Below are positions 54,144 through 64,000 of a stretch of 64,000 nucleotides of DNA, one piece after another. This stretch comes from Ophiodon elongatus (Eukaryota; Chordata; Actinopteri; Perciformes; Hexagrammidae), in contig JACSYO010000506.1 of NCBI GenBank assembly GCA_016806645.1, positions 2,332,001-2,396,000 on the forward strand, written 5' to 3'. Both the position numbers and the translations under genes were made by a program. Positions within the stretch are counted from its first letter, which is position 1. Each line of letters opens with the position of its first letter. Under the pieces are notes generated by a model, which was not told the origin of the DNA, searched no databases, and saw only the letters and a program-made list of their open reading frames with translations.

Positions 54144-56893
54144 CAGAACAAGTGATCATCTGTCTACATTAATCCGTTTGTTTTCATGGTTGTGTGGCTT
54201 ACAACGATAGTATATTACGTGTGTGGTTTCTATTAACTTGTTTGTGTCGTGGCTCAACAGGAGGACAGCATCCTGAAAGGAGACCCGGAGAAAGAAGGCA
54301 GATAAAAAACGTCCCTGTTGTCCTCTCGGCCTCATCCACAAAGATAGAGTATAATATAGATAAGGTATCTGCTGTCTATTAGAATCTCCCTGAACACTCA
54401 GCATATAGCTTATCATCTGCCGAGACAGTTTAATCTTACCCCCGTCTCCTCCTCGCGGAGCTAAACATAGGCTACTGTTTCTAAAATAATCGCCACTCTG
54501 GAGCGAACCTTTCAATAATTAATTCCGGCTCTTTTTTCTCTCTCCTGCCCAAAGACACGCACATGCTCAAACGGGCAGATCACGTGTCGTCCACACAAAC
54601 ACTGCGCTCCCACATTTTCAGAAATACCACAGCTGTCTGAGGTCTTTTTAAATGACGTGTGGGTCCACTTTAAATAGAGGCCTCAGAACCCCTCAATCGG
54701 GCCTAAATGCTCTGGTTGCCTCTCTGCAGCTCTGGTGCCCGCTGGCTGAAGGAAGCAGCCGGCTGTGGTGTTGGGCTGGGCCCTCGCCGGCCGTTCTGTG
54801 GGCTCCCTCCGAGCAAACGGAGTGTCACGTGGCTTGTGTGGATTAGCCTGCATTTACATCTGTGGAGCCTGAATGTGTGAGTGTGTGTGTTAGAGGAGGA
54901 GGGGGGGGGATGGGGAGGATGGGGTGGTGAACAGGAAGGAAAAAGGAAGGAACTGAGGGATTCTCGCTATCTGGGGTTAAAGGCAGCTATGGCACCTGTT
55001 TGGCCTTGGGGCTTATGTAATGAGTGTTGGCGTGAGGGGTGTTTAAAACAGGTGTGCAGCTGGAATTCATAAGACCTGGTGGACAAAGGGCAGAGGATTA
55101 CCACGACCAAGGGCTCGGAGTTTGTCATGCATACTAGTGATGTAAAAGAATGTTAACGGCCCTGAAAAACATATTTTTTCAATTGGTTACTGACCATGAG
55201 TGATGGGCTCCAGATAGAAACCCACAATTTCTGACGAATTCAGAAACATTTTGGTGATTTTTACAGGATTTCAATATGTTTTTGTTTTCTTATTGCTCTT
55301 CTCACTGGTTGGAAGGGGCGGGGCTCAGTTGTGAAAAACAGGATGTCATGTATTTGAGCGAACCAATCAGAATTTAGCAACTTTTGAATGAAAATGTGAT
55401 AACGGCATGAGTTTTTAAGTTTTGATTTTGATTTTTCTAATTTGATATTTACCGTCTTAGAGATATGATTAAGATTTAAAATAACCTTTTCACTGGCTTT
55501 AAACTGCACTGTTTAACATGGTATGATATATTATTTTCCAAAGAGCATTATAATAAAAAATAGAAGACCATATTTCCAGGTATTTTTTGGACAATTAACG
55601 TTTTTGAGTGCTTCGTAGTGGATTTTTAAAAGAAGTAAAGTTCTGAAATGGAAATGCAATGCTATGCTACGTTAAGGCAATCAAGTGGACATTCCACTTT
55701 AGCTTTAAATCATTTTAACCCTTGGAAGGCAACGTTTCAAGGGGCACTCTCACTGATTTGAGAGCTAGGTTTTAAAAAGAATAGTCAAAATTGATGCAGC
55801 AGATGTTGAGATGTATCCTGACTTTTATTCCCGAGTATAGATCCAGCTTAGACATCCCTAAATCCTATAAAATCCTATTATGCATCTGAATTGCATCTTT
55901 GGTTCAACTCTCCCGGCCATTCAAATGCCTCCAGCATTCAAGCTGCACACCCACAGTTCTTAATGCAAGCTTTCTGCTACAAATGTGAAGTCTCCAGCTG
56001 AACTGAGATACCCTGAATGGCATCATCGGGATTATTTTCTCAGACTAAAGTGAATTTAAGCTGCACAACCAACTGTTTTCACAGGCTGAGTGGTACTCTT
56101 CATGACGAGTGAAAAAAAAAGATTTTCATGTGTAAAACTGTCAGAGTGCTCCTGTGAGAAGACTTTGAGATAAAGAAAAGATCGGGATGTGTCAAAATTT
56201 AAGGTGCCTTTTCCCCCCTTGTTTGCCGCATGGTAACGCTGCATTAGTAAAGTGCTAACATTCCTTTCAGCCCTCAGGACCACCTCCCTCTCTTCTCTCT
56301 CTGTCTATTCCCGTCGTTCCCCTCTGTGGGGCTGGATGCTTGATCTGCTCTGGAGAAACAGTGAGGGTCTGAACCAAGCAGCAGATCAGAAAGTTAAAAG
56401 TGAAACGAGTGGCCTGGATACGTCCGCTTCAGGCTCACCAGGTTTACCCAGTCTCCTCAGAAGCATCGAGCCACGCTGCCGCAGCACGGGCCTGTCAGGG
56501 GCATCTGTTCCCTCACCTATCAATCATTTTTGTTCCATACATCCCCAACCTTGACAATGATTGAAATTACGCTTTTAAACTTACATTTTTAAGGAAAGGT
56601 TTGCTGATTGTGCGTTCTCCTTTTCAGCCGAAATGATTTTTATGTTACAGATAGTGGGAACAATATACGCTTCGTCTCATCTTCGTCACACGTGTTCAGT
56701 GAGCCGAGGAGTGCAGAGAACATTGTCCTTTCACTTTCCATCTCCTACATCCTCTTTGTCTCTGTGGTGTATTTGACCTCCTCCTCTCCTCTCAGCAGGT
56801 TTGAGTCTGATTGCGCGCCACAGCTGAACTGGCAATAAACCTGCAACCACAGCAAACAACTGGAGGTGGACGTGAACTCATGTCCTCTGTGAA

Positions 56894-56897
<4 letters not shown>

Positions 56898-56941
<44 letters not shown>
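56898..56941. repeat. (GA)n microsatellite
   Basis: A pure GA run of about 44 bp, intergenic, 1.6 kb upstream of crip2. Confidence 0.92.
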
Positions 56942-56943
<2 letters not shown>

Positions 56944-58394
56944 CTGAGGTGGGAAGACTCTACTCCAACTTTACTGCGAGTGGGAAATGCTGAAAAACCT
57001 CTTCTTGAGCAGTCATGCTGATCACGGTTGCCCAATAAGTTGCCCCATAAGTTGCCCAGTGAACAATCTGGCTGCCTTTAAAAGGCCGTTGAGTCTCAAG
57101 CTATGGTTGATATCATATTATTTTTTTTTAACTGTGAGCTCAGAGATAAGGAGGAAGCCGTTACAGGCATGCTGACGGGTGCTAATCAGCCGGGACACAG
57201 ATGTGGGAAATATCAGAGTGTCTGATTCTGGACCAGGATCTGCACTGTGTCACGAGGCAGACAGACCAGACAGCACCCATGTGTGAAAGAGATGACCTCA
57301 GTCACTCCGAAGATTCCCAAGTGGAAAGAGGCAGACAAACTGTTGTCGGAGCTGATAATGTCTTTTTAATTAGTCATCATAAGTGAATGATACAACGACT
57401 TGTCATTCTGGATTGTGAGAAATTCAGATGCTGTTTTTCTGCTCCGCCTGTCTGCAGCCAGTAGGCCTAATATGTCACGAAGCCAGCAGCCTTCTTTAGG
57501 GGAAAGTCGATCCACCCGAGCCACGTTTCAGCGTCTTCCTTTGCCTAACAAATTCCTACGTGTCACTCATTCTGAAAGAGAGCATTGTGATTCAACCAAA
57601 CACTACTCCTACTCCTCTTGTGGAAAAGAGGGGGGGGAGGGGGAGGAAATGGGAGTGCATGTGTACCCTGCACTACTTGCTCAAAAAGCAGCTTTCCCGC
57701 CTGGCCCAGTCTGGCTATTACAAGACCACAGACTGGCCCATACAGAGAGATAATGCTGCCTTCAAGTGCTGCTCGTAAAAACATCCAACTTGCAAAAAAC
57801 AGCTATTGATTCGAAATACCTGAGTATGCTTGAAACAAATTATGTTGTATAATACGTTTTTTTTTACAGCTTCTCTCAATGACCACACTTTACAGGCGTG
57901 AGAGACGGGCTGGACGCAGTGAATCGTAGCCTACAAAAAGAGTTAGGCCTAATGGCACACACTCTTCATAAAGTTGAGTCTGGTCAATTCACGAGCACTT
58001 ATAATCGAGACATACATTCTGACGCTTTGTTGCTAATATGAAATAAAAACAAAACAGAGCCTGTTGTTGTTTTTCAGGAGACAGGCATGTTTAAAAAGGC
58101 TGCTCAAAATATTCAGAAAATAGAAATTCAGTTTTGAGTTGAAGTTGCTAGCTAAACTAACTAGCTAAATAGCTAGCAGCTAAAAGGCTAATATATCTTG
58201 AATGTTTTCTATTTATTGTTTGCAAGATAAATGTCTAAAGACTTCTTCCACAACAATAATATTCTAAAGGGGCAGAAATAAAAAAAAATAAAATAAAAAA
58301 AAAAAACGTTAAAACAAGCAACTGAACAAGAAGCCTCGACATTAACTGAAAAGTTATGACATTTCCCACAACACACGAAGGGGACACGGGGACG

Positions 58395-58551
58395 GCAGGG
58401 GGGCGGAGTTATGCAAATGAGGGCACCGTTGACTCAATAGATTCTCCTCCGGGCTTCTTTGAGCCGAGCGGGTACACTTGCTGTGGAGAGAAGAGACCGA
58501 GAGAGGACACGCCGCTCCGGACAAACGAAACAGATCACTTTCACTCCAGAC
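58395..58551 (+). promoter_or_regulatory. crip2: crip2 proximal promoter and 5' UTR
   Basis: Within 160 bp of the crip2 ATG are a GC box (GGGGCGGAG, near 58400), an octamer ATGCAAAT (58411-58418) and an AP-1 site TTGACTCAA (58429-58437). No TATA box is clear. Tight clustering next to a first exon suggests a real promoter. Factor binding is inferred. Confidence 0.55.
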
Positions 58552-58594
58552 ATGTCTTCAAAATGCCCCAAATGCGACAAGACGGTGTATTTCG
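58552..58594 (+). CDS. crip2: Cysteine-rich protein 2 (LIM protein), first coding exon, partial gene
   Basis: The ATG opens MSSKCPKCDKTVYF plus the first base of the next codon, then a GTGAGT donor at 58595. Human CRIP2 begins MASKCPKCDKTVYFAE; CRIP1 begins MPKCPKCNKEVYFAE, so CRIP2 is the better match. The residues are the first CxxC zinc-binding pair of LIM domain 1. CRIP2 has two LIM domains and acts in cytoplasm and nucleus, notably in cardiovascular tissue. No second exon was found before the right edge, so intron 1 exceeds 5.4 kb and the rest lies outside. Adjacency to mta1 is expected, because MTA1 and CRIP2 are neighbours in mammals. Confidence 0.88.
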
Positions 58595-60663
58595 GTGAGT
58601 GTTGCACGCTTTTTATTTGTCTCCCCACCTTTTTAAATTAACTTTTGGGTCATATGATGGGGATCTCGATCATTTTGGGGGACGACAACGTGTTTCACCG
58701 TTTTTGTGACGTTGCAGTCCCTTAATTTACATATTGGATGAATAGTGTGCCGGACAGATATAAAGCAGTTCATGCCCATTCATTGAAAAAAAAAAAAAAA
58801 AAGTATACATTTCACACATTTAGGATTAGGCTTTATGTCGAGTTACAAAAATTACATTTATTAAAAAAGCCTACTTTCCACATGGAGTTCTGAATGTATG
58901 CATGCACTTTTTTGTGTTTTTAATAATATCTCAACATACAGTAGGTAGGATATTAAAAGTATGTGTATATTTAACAGTCTAATATTGGCTCCATAAAGAT
59001 CAATATTGCTTTAAGCTCTTATGTACAGTGGTGGTGGGGAAAGAATGTAAACCATTCCTACATTTCCAGAAATAAAGTCCTTAACATTCCTTAGATAAGG
59101 CTTTTTTTTTTTTTAAGGGAAATAGTTGCTGGCAGTGTAAATGATTCACAGAGGCAAACTTTAGGGGGGGAAGAGCGTGAGACGCAAAGGGGTCAATGTA
59201 AACAAAAGCCCTAAGAGCAAATATTCCAACAAATTCACAAATTCTTTTTTTATATATAATATGGGAGAAACCATGCCGTGTCTGCACTACATTAAAAAAA
59301 AAAACTGGATAAATAACTCATCTTATTTTGACACTGATCTGTGCCATTTTTAATTTGTTGTGTTTGGTAAACATCCAAGCTTGGCAGTTGGCTTATGGAG
59401 GCCCTCGCCAAGAGTGCAGCAATGCCATATGCTGAGATTGCCCACTCACGGAAGGAGCACGGCAGCATCATGCTGCGTCAGGGAGATGAAAACATGACAA
59501 CATGTAAACATGTATCTTTTGCTTCCTTGTAAACAAAGATGGCATTCACTTGGGCAAAGAGTCACACTTAGTCACAGAGTGGAGTTATTTACTCTAACAG
59601 ATGTTTTACAGCGTAAGACATGTGCACTGAATGAGAGCAAAGCAGAGGATTAAAGGCGCACAGGTCATGAGGATAAACCCCCCCCCCAAAAAAAAATGTC
59701 CATCTCTGTTTAGTACTCGAAGGCCGCACACGGTATCGAGCGTATTTTTAGGTAACGTGCTGCTGTCCTGTTCAACCGTGAGTAATCCTGTGTTTACGTT
59801 CGGCCGCATGCTGGGAACAAAACAAAAAGAATTTGTTCTTCGACGTTGATCTTTTCCTGCACTTCGCAGCACACATCAGAGCTGTCACGGGGGTCAAAAT
59901 CAATTATGTGAGTGCGTGGAAGTCCTCTTATGTAACGGCAGCGGCAGCAAGCGGCACAGCTGCTGCTCATCCTATGGGTCCCGAGAGTCGCTGGCATGGA
60001 ATGAATGCCGTCGCAAATAAGATTTAATTTCCCTCCGATACAGATTCCATGCGTCTCGGAGTATCCGTGTGCGCAGAAGCCTTAACTCGCTGCAGCGAGT
60101 GAGTCACGCCTCCTCTGTGATGTATGTTGTGTTTTTTTTTTTTTTTTTTTTTCTTTTTTTTATGTAACATACTGAGATCCATTCTGGTGGGAGTTATTTT
60201 GGGTTGGGGTGTGTCTTATTGGGCGGAGGGCGCCCCGGGGCTGAGTCGACCGGGAGGATGATGAACGGCTCTGATGACCCGGCCCGGGTGGAATTAGCTG
60301 CACATCGTCAAAACCGGGGGAGGGAGAGGGAGGTTGTTCGTGACAAATATTAAAGTCTCCGTCATTGCAAGGGACGCTGTGAAACTTATGACGAGGCATG
60401 GGAGAGGTCAGGGGCGGGGGAGACGTTCGGCCTGAGCGGCTGCCCACAGCCCGAAGCATCAACATGATGTCAGTGATGAATGTCAGATACTTCAGAATGA
60501 GCTCAGCAGCTCCACCTACGTACATCCTCCTCTCAGATACTTCTCAGGTCTGCAGAACACTTAAAGTCCCACAAACGAGGGCGTAAAATATTCCTGATCT
60601 ACAGCAGGACATGTGTTCCTGATAGAGAAAATTGTCTATTTTCCGTCCTACATTGCTCCCCTT

Positions 60664-60703
60664 TCTTCTTCTTCTTCTTCTTCTTCTTCTTCTTCTTCTT
60701 CTT
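60664..60703. repeat. (CTT)n microsatellite
   Basis: Thirteen consecutive CTT units in crip2 intron 1. Confidence 0.92.
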
Positions 60704-60836
60704 GTGGTGGTGATTCGTGGTGTGGCCCACCCTGCAGTCACCCACCGGGTCATCCAGCTGGTGCCCAATATTGGATTTAGCAGGAAATGTTGTTCAACAC
60801 TTGACTCTCCTCTTCTGTTAAACCCCCCCTCCTTCC

Positions 60837-60838
<2 letters not shown>

Positions 60839-60885
<47 letters not shown>
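60839..60885. repeat. (CA)n microsatellite
   Basis: A pure CA run of about 46 bp in crip2 intron 1. Confidence 0.92.
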
Positions 60886-60886
<1 letters not shown>

Positions 60887-62157
60887 CGTCATTTCGCACT
60901 GCAGCGGTGAGCCACAGTCTGGGATAGAGTTTTTTTTTATTATTTTCCGTTCGTTACTTTAATGAACAGCTGTTTTACAGTGGTGGTTGTTCAATTCCAT
61001 CACCACTAAGTGCAAGTTTTGATTGTTGCTGTTCGCGTTGCTTCTGCATTTTTTTTCCTTTTTTTTTTTTTTTCTTCAGAAAACCAAATAAACCTTTTTA
61101 ATCGTAGGGTTGGCTGGATTAACATTCCCAGAGTCCCCGTCGTGGAGCGTCACATCTGTTGTGTCCGGGGGAACAGAGATGCCTAGAATACATTGGGGAC
61201 TATTGGCTGACACGTGACCAGCCCCAGTGGAAATGCGTTGTTGGCGCGTGATCGAGTCCATGCGGGACACAACACAGCATGGCTCGCTAATTCTCTCTCC
61301 GCTCCAGACCCGAACTCAGCCACAACTCCTGCGCATGACAAATCGGAGCCACGCATCTTTGTGCGGCTAAGTGAATAAACGAGAAACTAATGGGGCTCCG
61401 GCGGGAGTTTCTCTTTCTCCCTTTTTCATTCTCCGATTCCTCTCACTCTGGCTCCTCTTCAGCCACTTGCTCTCGCCTCAGGCCCCCGAATTCCTCTTTT
61501 CCCCTAACCAGAAGGACCGGAGGGGAAATGGGGCGAGATGGCTCGCCTTTTATTTGAACGGGACACTCTCAAAGTGCCTCATGCATTATAATGGGGAACG
61601 ACATCTCTATTCACACAAAGCTCTTTCTGTCTCCGCGCACGTTTTGTTGCTTCCAGCGAGGCGGAATACCTTCGTCCTCTCAGCCTGACGATAAGTTTCC
61701 CACACACCTCCTTTTTTTTTTTTTTTTTTATCCCACTTTTACCCCAAACATCCACACAAAGCCTGTTTTTTTTTTCTTTCCTTCCCCTCTCTGCTGTCAG
61801 CGCCACAGCTCCCTGTTTTCCACTTGGCTGCCCGGCGGGCTGTGTGAATGTTCCTTGTCGGTTACGTAACATCTTTTCTTGAGTCGCTGCCTCCCGCTCG
61901 CTGCCGTTGCATAACCTGCCAGCTACTGTGCACCAGTCATTGAGGGCCCTTTTTCCTTTTTTCCTTTCTGAGGCACAAATATGATCCCCCTAATGGAGAC
62001 GGCATTAGGCTCGGTGCTGACAGTCAGGCTGTGCCCCCCCCCCTCCTCCCCCTCCCCCCCCTCTCAAACACAGGTGAAACCCTTTCACCTGGGAGCACAA
62101 TGACCTGTTGCGTAACAGCAGAGAGGAACAACGTTGCCTGCAGTTCACCCAAATGTC

Positions 62158-62408
62158 TCAGGCTTTACTGTTATGGTCCTTAAGGATCCTTAATCCTTTG
62201 TTTTGTTTGCTTGTTGCATGCGTAGGTTGTACATCTACCTCGAGTGCTTCCAATACAGGCTGAAGACTGGCCATGAAAGCTTTTACTGGAACCATATTTG
62301 ACCAAAACGCAAACAAATCTCCATGATTTTCAGATTGCAAATCGGAAAAAGACTCATCTAAAGACGTAGACTTAAGAATAGCACGCAATCCTAAACTGCA
62401 GCGATAGC
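62158..62408 (-). other. Unassigned open reading frame, possible exon or fossil
   Basis: The minus strand is open from a CTGCAG-like acceptor near 62405 to a TGA at 62158. It reads LRAILKSTSLDESFSDLQSE, then GDLFAFWSNMVPVKAF, and on to LRILKDHNSKA. The composition is not low-complexity. I do not recognise a family, and no neighbouring exon was found. Confidence 0.2.
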
Positions 62409-64000
62409 TAGGATACTACTTACTAAATTGTAAACAATGACACATATACACTTCTAACAGCTATTTTATTTGAATTTATCTTGAACACAACCAACTGTTT
62501 TGTAGAAATAGCAATGTTTCGCTCACAATGTAGGACATTTTCTATCGTCGCCGGGACGCCGTTAGCCCCTCGGGTACCGTCACTTGTTCGGCATCAACTT
62601 GGTTCAGTCGTATTGGGTCTCAGGACATCCGTAGTCCGACAATGGCCGAGATTTTATAGGCCAAGTATGTTATATACGCCGTGCATTTCAAATTTGAAAA
62701 GATAATCAGATTGAGTATTTTAATTTATGGATGGTAGCTCAAAAATGTAATAAAAAGTGACGGCCCTTGCACAACAGAAAACAATGCATGACTTGAATGT
62801 GTTGCGGCAGACGACATTAGATTTCATTAGTTCTGTTTAGTCGGGTTCTGTCAATTTTAGTCACCTCCTTCTTCTTTATTAAAACAATGTGACAGGTTTC
62901 TGATCGAGTAGTTGTCATTTTGAATATTAATCTGGGACTATTATTAAAAAAGCACCAGCCAGTACCACCAGTAACCACAGATGCTGACTGGAATCTTAGG
63001 GATTAGCCTACAGTTTGAACTCTTGATCTTTTGAAGCTTTTGTTCTTTCTTTTTTTTTACACTTTCAAAGGGAACTTACTCCGCTTGAACCATGTGCTTA
63101 TTTAGACACGGTCGATTTTATTACTTCTCTTTACAAGCCTCACTCAAAGTATATAGTATTGATACATATTATGCCTCTGTCATGTGATGTCTACCCCCTC
63201 AAGGGGGCTGATTATCCAATTACATAGGCTACATCTGAAGGTGCCTTTCCAGCGATGCAGTCCCGCTTCTTCTTTTGAAGACATGGTCCACTACTCTGTA
63301 AGCTAGTCATGCTGTTCTGTTTGAAGTCCCTGTAGCCGGGACACGGTGTCCTGACTGGTGAGAGATGAGATGCAGTGTGGGGCGAAGCAGGCCCAGGGGT
63401 TTTGGGGGGGGCCGGGGTAGGGGGTAGGGGAGGGCTGTGGAGAGGGTGCTTTTCGCCCGCGGCTCCTCTGACCAGCGCAGACAGGATGCGAGTTAACTGC
63501 AGCCCATTTACGTCAGCCAGCAAAATTCACGAGGTCGGCCAAAGAGGGGGTGGGGGGGGAGGGGGGGAGAAAACCCAGGGAGGAAACCTCGCCTCGGCTG
63601 AGGCGACAGACGACCTCCAGAGCTAAGTTTTTGCCTCTGGTTGCATCAGCCACGGGGGGAGACGGATCCAAATTGCCGTTCCCTTGTGGCCCTGGAGCAT
63701 CCCCACCCTGCTCAGCTACTGTGAGCACCGCAGCACGCCGACTCTGAACCAATCAATCCTCATGTTTAACGCACCACTGACGGGGTCAACGCACTTTCTG
63801 ATCCCTCACGACCAGCAGAAGATGAGCTTTTAAAAAGCTCTTTTTACTCACAAGTACTGTGTCATTAATAAAAGATTGGCAATAGATTATTAATCACGTG
63901 GAATTGCGTTATACAATAAATGTACAGAAGAGCTTAAGTACTGTTTCTAGCTTTCCAATGTGAGGATTTGCACCTTTTTTCTTCTGTTTTACATCATTAT

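Larger units (their letters stand above)
53546..58394. other. Intergenic region, crip2 side
   Basis: Contains the hammerhead-like repeat tail, a GC-richer block around 54640-54840 and GA runs. A CACGTG E-box lies near 54580. No coding exon recognised. Confidence 0.6.
58595..64000 (+). other. crip2: crip2 intron 1 (continues past the window)
   Basis: No second LIM exon was found. The intron has T runs (60130-60160, 61065-61076, 61712-61730), the CTT and CA tracts, and G-rich sequence at 63400-63570. Unassigned open frames lie on the minus strand at 60160-60525, 62158-62408 and 63212-63523. Confidence 0.7.

Noticed and set aside
60160..60525. 121-codon minus-strand open frame in crip2 intron 1
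   Set aside because: No recognisable domain, a poly-A/T run at its end, and no splice partners. It may be chance in GC-richer sequence.
63212..63523. Pro-rich minus-strand open frame near the right edge
   Set aside because: It is largely the translation of a G-rich tract (63400-63450). No conserved motif was seen.

Overview
The window is eukaryotic and almost certainly teleost. It has split genes with GT-AG introns, very dense dinucleotide microsatellites, and several interspersed-repeat families common in spiny-rayed fish. Two genes can be supported. The first is mta1 on the minus strand, complete from start to stop (44844 down to 3528). The second is the first coding exon of crip2 on the plus strand (58552-58594); the rest of crip2 lies beyond the right edge.

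mta1 was rebuilt as 17 coding exons. Every junction has GT/AG and a matching phase, and the total is exactly 725 codons including the stop (724 residues). Domain order is BAH, ELM2, SANT, a linker, a GATA-type zinc finger and an RBBP4-binding segment, as expected for a NuRD chromatin-remodelling subunit. The paralogue call rests on MTA1-specific sequence after the zinc finger. The most unusual feature is in exon 12. The short linker before the zinc finger carries a 333-nt in-frame minisatellite encoding 37 Gly-X-Y-type triplets, with an elastin/collagen-like VPG/LAG/VQG composition. This array is also neatly bracketed by a potential in-frame GT...AG exitron. The protein ends in a short tail that I do not recognise, in place of the long C-terminal region of mammalian MTA1.

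Layout: 1-3527 is mta1 3' flank with interspersed repeats. 3528-18429 holds exons 17 to 4. 18430-30563 is a 12-kb intron full of microsatellites. 30564-44844 holds exons 3 to 1 with large introns, including a decayed non-LTR retrotransposon and a tRNA-derived SINE. 44845-45190 is the mta1 promoter side. 45191-58390 is intergenic. 58395-58551 is the crip2 promoter side and 58595-64000 is crip2 intron 1. The two genes are head to head, with 13.7 kb between their start codons. MTA1-CRIP2 linkage is also known in mammals, which supports both calls. mta1 acts in nuclear transcriptional repression and crip2 is a LIM-domain protein; nothing in the sequence shows a functional link between them.
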